In this document: positions 54,987 to 63,992 of the stretch, in pieces
Position numbering within the stretch: position 1 is the stretch's first letter
Layout: every line of letters starts with the position of its first letter
Assembly: GCA_964498095.1 (NCBI GenBank)
Contig: CAZCFY010000017.1
Span: forward strand, 15,323 to 79,322
Direction: 5' to 3'
DNA length: 64,000 bases
Source: SG-bin7 sp964498095
Lineage (GTDB): Bacteria; Bdellovibrionota; Bdellovibrionia; Bdellovibrionales; SG-bin7
Notes under the pieces: model-generated
Told to the model about the DNA's origin: nothing
Database searches by the model: none
The model's input: the letters and a program-made list of their open reading frames with translations, nothing else
Program-made: the position numbers and the translations under genes

Positions 54987-57254
54987 ATGATAAAGTTGTT
55001 CCGCCTATCTTCCTTACTTTTTTCACTGACATTATTAAATTCCTGCTCCTTCTCCTCTGAGCCAAAAAGCGAAGAGAAAATTAACAAGCTCACGGTCGAG
55101 CGCATTTTCAGCAGTCCGGAGCTAAATGGCAAATCTCCCCAAGGGGTTAAATTTTCTGAGGACGGTAAGAGGGTCACCTTTCTTTTGCCAAAGCCAGAAG
55201 ACCGCGAAGTTTTAGATCTTTGGGAGTACAACTTCGCCACAAATCAAAAACAACTCTTGGTGGATTCTAACTCCATTACCGGCGGCAAAGAAACTTTATC
55301 CGAAGAAGAAAAGGCCCGGCGTGAGCGGCTGAGGGTCAGTGAGCGCGGCATTACGGAGTATTACTGGGATCACGCGGGAAAGCTTCTTGTTTTTCCTCTC
55401 GGCGGTGATATTTACCTTTACGACTTAGAAAAAAAGCGAACTCAGCAACTAACAAAAACCAAGGAGGCTGAAATTGACATTAGGTTTTCGCCAAAAGATA
55501 GTTTTGTTTCCTACATTCGTAATCGTAACCTTTACGTCTTAAAATTATCCACAAACAAAGAAATCGCTATTACTTCAGGAACTAAAAAGGAAATTAGTTT
55601 CGGCGTTGCCGAGTTCATTGCTCAAGAAGAAATGAACCGGTTTACCGGCTATTGGTGGTCAGAAGACGAAAAGTGGGTTGCCTTTACAAAAACTGACGAG
55701 AGCCCCGTGCAAATTGCCAAACGTTATGAAATTGATGCCGATAAAGTCGAAGTGCGTGAGCAACGCTATCCTTATACGGGTACGCCAAATGCCATCGTTG
55801 AACTCTATTATGCCGCCATTCCCGAGAGCCCATCAGTAAAGATTACTCATCAAAAAGTAAACTTTGAAAAGAGCCATGACATTTACTTGCCGCGAGTGAA
55901 ATGGCTCCCCAATAGCAAAATGCTTTCTTATCAAGTGCAGTCACGTGATCAGAAAACCTTGGACCTGTACTTTTTTGACTTAGCCACAAAAAAATCACAA
56001 AAAATTCTTAGCGAACAAGACCCCTATTGGGTAAATCTAAATTACTCGCTTAAATTCATAAAAGATCGGGATCTTTTTGTTTGGTGCTCGGAGCGCTCCG
56101 GGTATCGCCATATTTATCTTTACGATTATAGTGGAAAAGTGGTGGGCCAACTTACCACTGGCGAGTGGGACGTCGACGAGGTTTTAGCCGTCGATGAAAA
56201 GTCAAAGTCTGTCTATTTTACATCGGGATATAAAACGCCGCTAGAAAAGCATCTTTTAACTTTATCCTATGAAGCCGCCGGCGAGCCAAAGGTACTCACG
56301 AATAAGCCAGGCTGGCATGGAATCGAAATAGATGAAACGAAAAGCTACTTTATGGATTATTTTTCCAATGAAAATACTCCCCCTCAGGCCTCCGTCCACA
56401 AGATTAATGGCGAACTGTTGACTTATATCGAAGAAAATAAAGTAAGCCTCGACCATCCCCTCGCCCCCTATTTCAAGTTTCTTATAAACAAGACCTATCG
56501 GTCTCTGAAATTACCAGATCAAACAGAGATCTTTTACAATTTGCTTCGACCAAAAAATAACCGCCCGGCGAATGGATATCCTACAGTTGTTTGGATTTAT
56601 GGCGGCCCCACAAATCAAATCGTGGCAAAACGCTGGGGCGGTACCACGGACTTATGGCATCAAACGCTTGCGCAAAATGGTTACCTGGTTATTGAAATTG
56701 ATAATCGCGGCACCCCACGGCGCGGTCGAAAATTTGCCAATCCCATTTATGGCGAATTAGGGAAAGTTGAAAGTAGCGATTTTGCCGCTGTCGTAAAGTC
56801 TTTAATAGCGGAAAAACTCATTGATCCAAATAAAGTTTTAATCGGCGGGTGGAGTTATGGTGGTTACATGTCGCTACTATCGCTGGAACATCAGCCCGAT
56901 ATATTCCGCTACGCGCTCTCGGTGGCTCCTGTTACCGACTGGACCTTGTATGACACGCATTATACCGAAAGGTACTTGGGAACACCTCAGGGAAACCCCA
57001 ATGGGTACAAGCAAAGTAATGTAGTTACTCATGTCGATAAAATTCGTGGGGGTCTCATGGTTATTCATGGAATGGCCGACGACAATGTTTTATTTACCCA
57101 CAGTACTCTTTTATTTAAGAAGTTACAGGAACAAGGAAAACTATTTCAAACTATGGTTTATCCCGGCGCCAAACACGGAATTAGCGGCAAGCAAAATAAA
57201 ATTCATGTTTACAATTCCATGAATGAATTTATCAAAAAGTCGCTTACCCAATAA
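54987..57254 (+). CDS. DPP4-like S9 family peptidase, lipoprotein
   Basis: A 755-residue exported peptidase with lipobox LLNSC (C20). The N-terminal beta-propeller region (DPPIV_N, about 60-470) includes the family stretch FIAQEEMNRFTGYWWS. The C-terminal alpha/beta-hydrolase carries Ser in GGWSYGGYMS (about 623), Asp in GMADDNV (about 698) and His in GAKHGIS (about 729). The double Glu in AQEEMNR is typical of dipeptidyl-peptidase IV and anchors the substrate amine. It probably removes Xaa-Pro dipeptides outside the cytoplasm. Confidence 0.9.
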   Translation: MIKLFRLSSLLFSLTLLNSCSFSSEPKSEEKINKLTVERIFSSPELNGKSPQGVKFSEDGKRVTFLLPKPEDREVLDLWEYNFATNQKQLLVDSNSITGGKETLSEEEKARRERLRVSERGITEYYWDHAGKLLVFPLGGDIYLYDLEKKRTQQLTKTKEAEIDIRFSPKDSFVSYIRNRNLYVLKLSTNKEIAITSGTKKEISFGVAEFIAQEEMNRFTGYWWSEDEKWVAFTKTDESPVQIAKRYEIDADKVEVREQRYPYTGTPNAIVELYYAAIPESPSVKITHQKVNFEKSHDIYLPRVKWLPNSKMLSYQVQSRDQKTLDLYFFDLATKKSQKILSEQDPYWVNLNYSLKFIKDRDLFVWCSERSGYRHIYLYDYSGKVVGQLTTGEWDVDEVLAVDEKSKSVYFTSGYKTPLEKHLLTLSYEAAGEPKVLTNKPGWHGIEIDETKSYFMDYFSNENTPPQASVHKINGELLTYIEENKVSLDHPLAPYFKFLINKTYRSLKLPDQTEIFYNLLRPKNNRPANGYPTVVWIYGGPTNQIVAKRWGGTTDLWHQTLAQNGYLVIEIDNRGTPRRGRKFANPIYGELGKVESSDFAAVVKSLIAEKLIDPNKVLIGGWSYGGYMSLLSLEHQPDIFRYALSVAPVTDWTLYDTHYTERYLGTPQGNPNGYKQSNVVTHVDKIRGGLMVIHGMADDNVLFTHSTLLFKKLQEQGKLFQTMVYPGAKHGISGKQNKIHVYNSMNEFIKKSLTQ

Positions 57255-57354
57255 TGCTGAGTTAAAAATCACCCATTCCAGTTAACAAAGAAAAAAATCG
57301 TGGGGGTGGGAGGGAGACGACATCTTAGATTTCTTTTGGATTCGCAAGTAGAGT

Positions 57355-57378
57355 TTTACTTCCGGCGCCGGAAGTAAA
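57355..57378. terminator. 24-bp perfect palindrome between convergent genes
   Basis: TTTACTTCCGGCGCCGGAAGTAAA is its own reverse complement. It sits directly after the stop of the metallo-beta-lactamase gene (minus strand) and about 100 bases after the DPP4-like gene. The G+C-rich core flanked by A/T runs suits a two-way terminator, though there is no spare loop. Confidence 0.55.
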
Positions 57379-58140
57379 TTATTTAACCACCGTCGAGGTT
57401 ACTTTTTTTAACATCTCAAGATATCTGTCTATTAACTCGGGGCCATGGACCGGAGACCAATGACCGGCAATGATAGACTTTATAGATAGCTTTTTTATTC
57501 GATCTAATGTTTTTGGATACTCTTCCAAGTTTGCATCATCGAGATTACCAAGTTTTTCTTTTAGCGCACAATCACCGGCAAGAACCCTCTCTTCTGGGAA
57601 GTACGCGACGATTTGATCTTCCGTATGTGAGGGGCCCAAGTAAAGGAGATGAATTTTGCCGGACTCGAGATCGTATCTATCTTCGAAGGTAACATCCGGC
57701 AAAACCAACGGTACGTTAGGAAAAGAGGGAAAGCTCTTTTGCAAGGCCGTCACCATCTTCGCCCAATTCATCTTCATCAGTTCTGATGTGCGTTTAGTGG
57801 CGACGATGGATACACCCCAGTTTTTGAAAAAGGAGTTTCCTCCCGTTCGGTCGAGATGAGAATGTGTATTAACAACGGTGCTAATGGACTTATGGGTAAT
57901 TTTTTTAATTTCATTCACCAAAAGTCCAGCCGTTTCTGGAGTCCATGTCGCAGAAATTATAGTTACAAATTTTTCTCCAATATACACGACGGAGTTTTCT
58001 TTAATGTAAAATGTGTCCTCGGCAACATAAATATTTCCCGTAACGTGTGAAAGTCTAATATTGTGTCTCGACTCCCTAAACGCAGAAGCTTCGTAGGAAA
58101 AGAGGCTCAAAAGAGAAAATAGCGTGATGATTTGTTTCAA
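57379..58140 (-). CDS. Subclass B1-like metallo-beta-lactamase
   Basis: A 253-residue exported MBL with a signal peptide (cleavage near EASAF, about 20). All B1 zinc ligands are present: H93-S-H95-L-D97 (THSHLDRTGG), H172 (GPSHTEDQ), C191 (AGDCALKE) and H227 (AGHWSP). The B1 pattern K194 and LGN199LDDAN also matches. Whether it hydrolyses beta-lactams is untested. A TTG start at 58140 is used; no nearby in-frame ATG exists. It is 8 bases after the TlpA-like gene and seems to lie at the end of the ribosomal transcript. Confidence 0.82.
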   Translation of the reverse strand: MKQIITLFSLLSLFSYEASAFRESRHNIRLSHVTGNIYVAEDTFYIKENSVVYIGEKFVTIISATWTPETAGLLVNEIKKITHKSISTVVNTHSHLDRTGGNSFFKNWGVSIVATKRTSELMKMNWAKMVTALQKSFPSFPNVPLVLPDVTFEDRYDLESGKIHLLYLGPSHTEDQIVAYFPEERVLAGDCALKEKLGNLDDANLEEYPKTLDRIKKLSIKSIIAGHWSPVHGPELIDRYLEMLKKVTSTVVK

Positions 58141-58148
58141 GTAAAACT

Positions 58149-58718
58149 CTATTTCGACTTCTCGATAAGTCCCGTAAAGTACTCAATTGCGTCGGGAGAA
58201 TACCACTGCTCTACACCGACAATTTTGCGGATGAGTTTGCCGTCGCGGCCGACAATATAGTTTTCGGGTAAAATGGATGAACCAAACTTTTTAGCCATCA
58301 TGCCCTCTTTATCCCATAAAAGTTCCACATTAGGTTTACGGGCCTTAACGACATTTAAAAAACTATTAATGTCTTCCAAAGTATAATCGTGTGAAATCGC
58401 GACCAGGACTAGCTTCCCTTTAAAATGCTCCACAAGCTTTAGCATAGAAGGCCATTCCTTCACACACGGATCGCACCAAGAGGCCCAGAAGCTAACGATA
58501 AGGACCTTATCCTTGAGTTTTTTGGCATCAAAGGGCTTTCCATCAAGGTATTTACCTTGGATCTCGGGAATGCCATTTTGCTCCATCTGTTTAATGAGGG
58601 AAATTTCTTCCCCCATTCCACCAGAATAGCTCGTTTTCTCTTTTATTTTTATAATTATGAAATACCCCGCAACAGCTAACGTGAGTACGACTATTGCGGC
58701 GGTGAGATGCCTCGACAT
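58149..58718 (-). CDS. TlpA-like membrane-anchored thioredoxin
   Basis: A 189-residue protein with one N-terminal membrane anchor (about 5-25) and a periplasmic thioredoxin fold of the AhpC-TSA/TlpA type. The redox motif WCDPC has C82 and C85 within FWASWCDPCVKEWP, followed by SILPENYIVGRDGKLI with the cis-proline region. It reduces or oxidises disulfides in the periplasm. It begins 3 bases after rplQ, so it is likely read through from the ribosomal operon. Confidence 0.88.
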   Translation of the reverse strand: MSRHLTAAIVVLTLAVAGYFIIIKIKEKTSYSGGMGEEISLIKQMEQNGIPEIQGKYLDGKPFDAKKLKDKVLIVSFWASWCDPCVKEWPSMLKLVEHFKGKLVLVAISHDYTLEDINSFLNVVKARKPNVELLWDKEGMMAKKFGSSILPENYIVGRDGKLIRKIVGVEQWYSPDAIEYFTGLIEKSK

Positions 58719-58721
58719 CTA

Positions 58722-59267
58722 TTAAGCGTTTAACTCGCGAGAAACCTGACGGGCTTCATTTTGGAGTTTACGTAGAGTCTTTCTATGGCGTTCAGCTCGG
58801 CGGGCAACTTTACGGGCTTGAGCTTTAGCTACTTTAGCTTCAGATTTTGCCGCTTTGGTTTCCTTGCCTTTACCTTTTGTTTCTTTTTTCTCGGCCTTCT
58901 TATCGCCAGCAACATAATCAACAAATTCAATGTAAGCCATTTCTGCTAAGTCACCAGGGCGTTTTCCCAAGCGAATAATTCGCGTATAGCCACCATCGCG
59001 TTTATCAAAACGTTTAGACAGATCCGTAACGATTTTTTCTACAGCTGTCGCGTTCGGGAATTTTGCTAAAAGAACTCGGCGCGCATGGAGCGTTCCATCT
59101 TTACCTTTAGTAATTGCCCTTTCAATATGACGGCGCAGCTCTTTAGCTTTCACTAGAGTCGTACGAATGCGTTCGCTATCAACAAGTGAAACTACCATGT
59201 TACGAAATAGCGCATCCCTGTGTCCACGGCGTCTGTTAAAACCTTTATAATGTACGCGATGTCTCAT
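58722..59267 (-). CDS. rplQ: 50S ribosomal protein L17 with charged C-terminal extension
   Basis: A 181-residue L17. The core (1-120) starts MRHRVHYKGFNRRRGHRDAL and has the typical LVDSERIRTTLVKAKELR stretch. About 60 extra residues, rich in Lys/Ala/Glu/Arg (GKGKETKAAKSEAK...), extend the C-terminus, which is common in some phyla. It is the last ribosomal gene of the operon, 15 bases after rpoA. Confidence 0.96.
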   Translation of the reverse strand: MRHRVHYKGFNRRRGHRDALFRNMVVSLVDSERIRTTLVKAKELRRHIERAITKGKDGTLHARRVLLAKFPNATAVEKIVTDLSKRFDKRDGGYTRIIRLGKRPGDLAEMAYIEFVDYVAGDKKAEKKETKGKGKETKAAKSEAKVAKAQARKVARRAERHRKTLRKLQNEARQVSRELNA

Positions 59268-59282
59268 GTTCTCTCCAAATAA

Positions 59283-60341
59283 TTACGCGTTATTTTGACC
59301 GCCAGGATTTGTCACTGGCGCAGTCACAAAAGCTTGTGGGTTGTTGGGATCCCAGCCAGCGGGTGGCCAGCCATCGATTTTCATTCCCAAACCTAAACCC
59401 ATTTCTGAAAGTATATCTTTTATTTCGTTAAGTGATTTGCGGCCAAAGTTTTTCGTTTTCAACATTTCCGCTTCCGATTTAGAAACTAACTCACCGATAA
59501 AACGAATGTTGGCGTTTTTCAAACAGTTTGCCGCACGTACTGAAAGTTCCAAATCATCAACGGAGCGGAAAAGATTGTCATTAAGAACCGGAGATTTTTT
59601 GCTGATCTCCTCTTCTTTGGGCTCCATCGCTTCATCAAAGTTCAGGAATACTTGCAACTGTTCTTTAAGAATTTTTGATCCTAAAGAAACTGCTTCTTCG
59701 GGTTTTAGTGAACCATCCGTCCAAACTTCTAAAGTCAAAGAATCATAGTCTGTACGCTGACCAACGCGCGCATTTGAAATGTTGTAGTTCACGCGGCGGA
59801 TGGGACTGTAAAGAGAATCAACGGCTACGAAACCAACGGGTAAATCTTTGCGTTGTTCGTCAGAAGCCACAAATCCACGGCCGTAATTAATAAGTAATTC
59901 CGCCGAGAATTTGCCGTTTGAACCTACCGTACAAATGTGCTGCTCAGGATTCAGTAGCTCGATATTATCGCTTAACTGAATGTCTGCCGCAGTCACTGCT
60001 CCGGGGCCTTGTTTATTGATACGCAAAATTTTTGTTTGCGAATCAAATTGTTTAAAGCGTATCTGTTTTAAATTTAAAATGATGTCGGTGACGTCTTCAT
60101 GAATATCAGGAATCGTCGTGAACTCATGAAGTACACCTTCGATTTTGATTGCCGACACTGCCGAACCCATCATTGAGCTAAGCAGAATTCGACGCAGAGA
60201 ATTTCCTAAAGTCGTGCCATAACCACGCTCTAAAGGACGGATGGTGAACTTACCATAGGTTTCACGAAGAGAATCACGATCGACTTCGTAGCCTTTTGGT
60301 TTAATAAGATCACGCCAGAACTTGTAATAATGTTGCTGCAT
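59283..60341 (-). CDS. rpoA: RNA polymerase alpha subunit
   Basis: A 352-residue alpha subunit. The N-terminal assembly domain has ERGYGTTLGNSLRRILLSSM and the VEGVLHEFTTIPDIHEDV segment. The C-terminal DNA-binding domain has LSVRAANCLKNANI and RKSLNEIKDIL. A short Pro/Gly/Asn-rich tail follows. The ATG at 60341 is preferred over a GTG at 60347 because GAGGG lies five bases upstream of the ATG. Usual position between rpsD and rplQ. Confidence 0.97.
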   Translation of the reverse strand: MQQHYYKFWRDLIKPKGYEVDRDSLRETYGKFTIRPLERGYGTTLGNSLRRILLSSMMGSAVSAIKIEGVLHEFTTIPDIHEDVTDIILNLKQIRFKQFDSQTKILRINKQGPGAVTAADIQLSDNIELLNPEQHICTVGSNGKFSAELLINYGRGFVASDEQRKDLPVGFVAVDSLYSPIRRVNYNISNARVGQRTDYDSLTLEVWTDGSLKPEEAVSLGSKILKEQLQVFLNFDEAMEPKEEEISKKSPVLNDNLFRSVDDLELSVRAANCLKNANIRFIGELVSKSEAEMLKTKNFGRKSLNEIKDILSEMGLGLGMKIDGWPPAGWDPNNPQAFVTAPVTNPGGQNNA

Positions 60342-60358
60342 ATTCACCCTCTCTAAAA

Positions 60359-60985
60359 CTATCTTGAATAGAACTCTACGATACTATTTTCTTCAACTGG
60401 AACGCCCACATTCTCGCGTGCCGGAAGATCCTTCACGGTACCGCGGAAATGAGCATGATCCGCTTCCAACCAAGCTGGCACAGTACGACGTTTTGACGCC
60501 TCTACTGATGCCATTACACGGGCCAGAGTGCGTGAAGCTTCACGGATCTCGATCGTGTCACCTTTATTTGCTGTGAAACTCGGGATGTTAACTTTTTGGC
60601 CATTAACTAAAACGTGCCCATGACGAACGAACTGACGAGCATCGCGGCGGCTTACTGCCAAACCTAATGAATACAGAACGTTATCAAGACGCATTTCTAA
60701 TAATTGTAAAAAACGTGTTCCTGTAACGCCTTTTTCTTTTGAAGCTATAGAAAACACGCGGCGGAATTGCTTTTCTAAAACGCCATAATAACGTTTTACT
60801 TTTTGCTTCTCACGAAGCTGCAGTGCAAATTCCGAGAATTTCAAACGTTGCTGTCCATGTTGTCCTGGAGGATACGGACGGCGCTCAAAAGCACATTTAT
60901 CAGTGTAACAACGTTCGCCCTTTAAAAAGAGCTTCATGTTTTCGCGGCGACATAATTTACAAACGCTTTTGTTAATACAGCTCAC
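60359..60985 (-). CDS. rpsD: 30S ribosomal protein S4
   Basis: A 208-residue S4 from a GTG start with GGGAG upstream. The N-terminus keeps four cysteines (CKLC...C...C), the zinc-binding form. YPPGQHGQ, the S4 domain (LDNVLYSLGLAVSRRDARQFVRHGHV) and the VPAWLE region follow. In many bacteria S4 represses its own operon, but no structure for that is evident here. Confidence 0.97.
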   Translation of the reverse strand: MSCINKSVCKLCRRENMKLFLKGERCYTDKCAFERRPYPPGQHGQQRLKFSEFALQLREKQKVKRYYGVLEKQFRRVFSIASKEKGVTGTRFLQLLEMRLDNVLYSLGLAVSRRDARQFVRHGHVLVNGQKVNIPSFTANKGDTIEIREASRTLARVMASVEASKRRTVPAWLEADHAHFRGTVKDLPARENVGVPVEENSIVEFYSR

Positions 60986-60997
60986 TTTATCTCTCCC

Positions 60998-61444
60998 TTA
61001 AATACGTCGACGTTTTGGTGGACGACAGCCGTTGTGTGGAATCGGCGTGATATCACGTAATGAATTAATTTTTAAACCGGCAGCGGCTAAAGAGCGGATC
61101 GCCGGTTCACGACCAGCGCCTGGACCCACTAAATAAACAGAAATATTTTTTACTCCGGCTTCTACAGCTTTAGCGGCGACGATTTCGGCAGTGACTTGCG
61201 CTGCGAACGGCGTACCTTTACGGCTACCTTTAAAGCCTTGTCCACCCGCACTTGACCAGCAAACAGTGTCCCCGTTGAGATCAGTGATTGTGATCAGAGT
61301 ATTACCGAAACCTGCATGGATGTAGCAGTTTCCAGAAACGCTCGCGCGTTTAATTTTCTTTTTTACTTTTTTTTCTGCAGCCGCACCTTCGGTGGGAGCT
61401 GCGGCTTCTTTTGTCTGTTCTTTTGATTCTTTTTCTTCAGCCAT
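60998..61444 (-). CDS. rpsK: 30S ribosomal protein S11 with N-terminal extension
   Basis: A 148-residue S11. The conserved body starts near GNCYIHAGFGNTLITITD and ends DITPIPHNGCRPPKRRRI. The first 30 or so residues are an Ala/Lys/Glu-rich extension (EQTKEAAAPTEGAAAEKK) absent from most S11 proteins. It lies between rpsM and rpsD in the standard order. Confidence 0.97.
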   Translation of the reverse strand: MAEEKESKEQTKEAAAPTEGAAAEKKVKKKIKRASVSGNCYIHAGFGNTLITITDLNGDTVCWSSAGGQGFKGSRKGTPFAAQVTAEIVAAKAVEAGVKNISVYLVGPGAGREPAIRSLAAAGLKINSLRDITPIPHNGCRPPKRRRI

Positions 61445-61457
61445 TTTTCATCTACCC

Positions 61458-61838
61458 TTACATTGTCGCTTTTTTCTTATTAGCGATTGTCTTACGAGGA
61501 CCTTTGCGAGTACGCGCATTTGATTTTGTTCTTTGACCACGTACCGGCAGACCTTTTTTGTGACGAAGACCACGGTAACTACCGATGTCCATCAAACGTT
61601 TAATATTTTGTCCCACTTCGCGGCGCAGATCACCTTCAACTTTAATTCCGTGTTTTTCCATCAGCTCACGGATCTTAGCAATGTCAGCGTCAGTCATATT
61701 GTCAGTACGAAGGCTTGATGCAAATCCAGCTTCAGCGCAAAGTTTTGTAGAAAGTGGACGACCCACGCCGTACAAATATGTCAGCGCAATTTCCACACGT
61801 TTATTTCTTGGTAAGTCGATACCCGCAATACGTGCCAT
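61458..61838 (-). CDS. rpsM: 30S ribosomal protein S13
   Basis: A 126-residue S13 beginning MARIAGIDLPRNKRVEIALT and ending in the basic KGPRKTIANKKK tail, with the RGLRHKKGLPVRGQRT signature. It binds the head of the 30S subunit. It follows rpmJ directly, as in many alpha operons. Confidence 0.97.
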   Translation of the reverse strand: MARIAGIDLPRNKRVEIALTYLYGVGRPLSTKLCAEAGFASSLRTDNMTDADIAKIRELMEKHGIKVEGDLRREVGQNIKRLMDIGSYRGLRHKKGLPVRGQRTKSNARTRKGPRKTIANKKKATM

Positions 61839-61841
61839 GAA

Positions 61842-61955
61842 TTATCCCTGTCTCTGTTTGTGTTTCGGGTTTTCGCAAATCACTCTGAGAACACCCCGAC
61901 GTTTTATCACTTTACAATTTTTGCAGATCTTTTTTACAGATGTGCGAACTTTCAT
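61842..61955 (-). CDS. rpmJ: 50S ribosomal protein L36
   Basis: A 37-residue protein, MKVRTSVKKICKNCK at its start, with the zinc set C11-x2-C14 and C27...H32 (VICENPKHKQRQG). That is the complete bacterial L36 with its zinc knuckle. It was found by reading the gap between rpsM and adk. It ends three bases before the rpsM start. Confidence 0.96.
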   Translation of the reverse strand: MKVRTSVKKICKNCKVIKRRGVLRVICENPKHKQRQG

Positions 61956-62034
61956 AAAAATACCCCAAAAGTTTAACGGCACGTCAACCTAACACAGCTA
62001 GTAATACACAGTCCAGTCTTGTGTTTGAACTTTT

Positions 62035-62679
62035 TTAATTAGTTAGTGCCCTTTTTATCTCCGAAAAAACTACCTCTGAATCTCTCATTCCGTCCACCCC
62101 TAAATACGCTCCCTTACCCTTAAAATAATCAACCAATGGTAAGGTATCCCGTGTGTAGGCGGCAAAGCGGGTTTTAATTACTTCTTCTTTATCGTCTTCC
62201 CTCTGATATAAGGCTGACTCTCCGCATTTATCACATTTGCCCTCTACCTTAGGGGGAGAGTTTCTTACGTGATAAACGGCACCGCAATTCTTACAAATTC
62301 TTCGGCCCGTGAGACGCTCTATCAGCTCCTCTTGGTCCACTTCCAAAAATATAGCCCTACCGACGCTCATATGATGCTCAGAAAGCAGATCATCTAAGGC
62401 GCGCGCTTGCGCTAATGTTCTCGGAAAGCCATCCAAGATGAAATTTTTTCCATCCAATTTATCAAAAACTTCGGCAACCATCCCTATTGTCACCGTATCC
62501 GGTACTAATTCACCCTTATCTATAAAACTCTTTGCCTTTACTCCAAGTGGCGTCTTGTTTTTAATCGCCGCTCGAAATAGATCCCCAGTACTAATCTGAA
62601 GCATACTTAGGCGCTGCACCAAAAGGGCAGATTGCGTACCTTTTCCAGCGCCTGGGGGACCAAAGAGAATGATGTTCAA
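62035..62679 (-). CDS. adk: Adenylate kinase
   Basis: A 214-residue kinase interconverting ATP, ADP and AMP. It has P-loop GPPGAGKGT (7-15), the AMP-binding ISTGDLFR, and DGFPRT. The long form LID carries a four-cysteine zinc knuckle (CKNC...CDKC). The start is TTG, overlapping the secY stop as TTGA, so it is translated with secY. It takes the position between secY and rpmJ, where map or infA often also occur; neither is here. Confidence 0.95.
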   Translation of the reverse strand: MNIILFGPPGAGKGTQSALLVQRLSMLQISTGDLFRAAIKNKTPLGVKAKSFIDKGELVPDTVTIGMVAEVFDKLDGKNFILDGFPRTLAQARALDDLLSEHHMSVGRAIFLEVDQEELIERLTGRRICKNCGAVYHVRNSPPKVEGKCDKCGESALYQREDDKEEVIKTRFAAYTRDTLPLVDYFKGKGAYLGVDGMRDSEVVFSEIKRALTN

Positions 62680-63992
62680 AACTGCACCCTTCGACTACGA
62701 ATTTTAACGCCCTTAACAAGGCCTTCATATTTCGAAGTCAAAAGATACGATTGAATTTGCTGAGATGTATCGAGAGCAACACCCACCACGATCAATAATC
62801 CGGTTCCACCAAAATAAAATGGCACCTTCATTTGATTCACCAGAAGTGTCGGCAAAACGCAAAGTGCACTTAAGTAAATTGCGCCGCCAACGTTGATTCT
62901 CTCAATGACCTTCTGAATATAGTCGGCAGTGCTTTTACCCGCACGCACGCCAGGAATAAAGCCCCCATATTTCTTCAAATTTTCTGCCACATCATTCGGG
63001 TTAAAAACAATTTCTGTATAAAAGAAGCAAAAGAATACGATAAGTGCCACAAACAAAATATTATAAATCGTTCCGCCAGGTCCCACTGATTCCTGAATCT
63101 TACGTAACCACGGATTATCAATAAACTGCGCCATTGTTGCCGGGAACATAAGCAACGAGCTGGCGAAAATGGGAGGAATAACTCCTGAAAAATTAATTTT
63201 AAGTGGCAAGTGGCTCATAGCCGCGTTCATCGCTGGGCCGGCTGTTCTGCCAGAGTATTGAATTGGAATACGGCGCTGGCCAACTTCCAAGAAAATAATA
63301 AGGCCAATGATAGTAACCATAAAAAGCACGAGCATTAAAGCAATTGGCCCCGCTAAGTTTCCGGCCTTCACTTGCTCTAATAAACTAACCGCGGCACTTG
63401 GAATGTCCGCCACGATACCGGTAAAGATAATAAGACTGGCGCCGTTGCCGATTCCGCGCTCGGTAATTTGCTCACCGAGCCACATCACAAAACAAGTGCC
63501 CGCAGTCAAACTTAACACGGTCATCCATTTAAAGGATAACCATCCCACCATTGCCGAAGTTACTATAGGACGGCCATCAATCACTTGATTTTCAAGCCAA
63601 GAAGCAATCCCTAAACCTTGGATAACCGCCAACACCACAGTGCCATAGCGAGTAAGTTGAGTAATTTTTTTGCGGCCGGCTTCGCCCTCTTTTTTAAGAG
63701 CTTCCAAGTAAGGAATGGCTGTGGTTAAGAGTTGGAAAATGATCGAGCTTGAAATGTAAGGCATGATGCCCAAAGCAAATACGCTAAAACGCTTTAGAGC
63801 GCCGCCTGAAAAGGTATTGAAAAGCCCAAATAACGTAGAGCTTTTATTGGTGAAAAACGCCGTTACCGCCGAGGCATCAACACCGGGAACCGGGACGTGA
63901 ACGCCAAGACGGTAGATAATAATCATGGCTATGACAAATAGTAATCGCTTTTGCAGTTCATTGTTGCGGGCCATGCCCCCAGTTGTACTCAC
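62676..63992 (-). CDS. secY: Protein translocase subunit SecY
   Basis: A 438-residue channel protein of the Sec system with ten membrane helices. Visible signatures are NELQKRLLFVIAMIIIYRLG at the start, VPVPGVD, the plug region, ITERGIGNGASLIIFTGIV and FIPGVRAGKSTADYIQ. The start may be GTG at 63992 or ATG at 63974 (MARNNELQKR, like other SecY proteins); the ribosome site for the GTG would lie outside the window. It heads the visible part of the ribosomal operon. Confidence 0.95.
   Translation of the reverse strand: MSTTGGMARNNELQKRLLFVIAMIIIYRLGVHVPVPGVDASAVTAFFTNKSSTLFGLFNTFSGGALKRFSVFALGIMPYISSSIIFQLLTTAIPYLEALKKEGEAGRKKITQLTRYGTVVLAVIQGLGIASWLENQVIDGRPIVTSAMVGWLSFKWMTVLSLTAGTCFVMWLGEQITERGIGNGASLIIFTGIVADIPSAAVSLLEQVKAGNLAGPIALMLVLFMVTIIGLIIFLEVGQRRIPIQYSGRTAGPAMNAAMSHLPLKINFSGVIPPIFASSLLMFPATMAQFIDNPWLRKIQESVGPGGTIYNILFVALIVFFCFFYTEIVFNPNDVAENLKKYGGFIPGVRAGKSTADYIQKVIERINVGGAIYLSALCVLPTLLVNQMKVPFYFGGTGLLIVVGVALDTSQQIQSYLLTSKYEGLVKGVKIRSRRVQF

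Noticed and set aside
57355..57378. The 24-bp palindrome as an inverted repeat of an insertion sequence
   Set aside because: There is no transposase or second terminal repeat nearby. It is better explained as a terminator-type palindrome.
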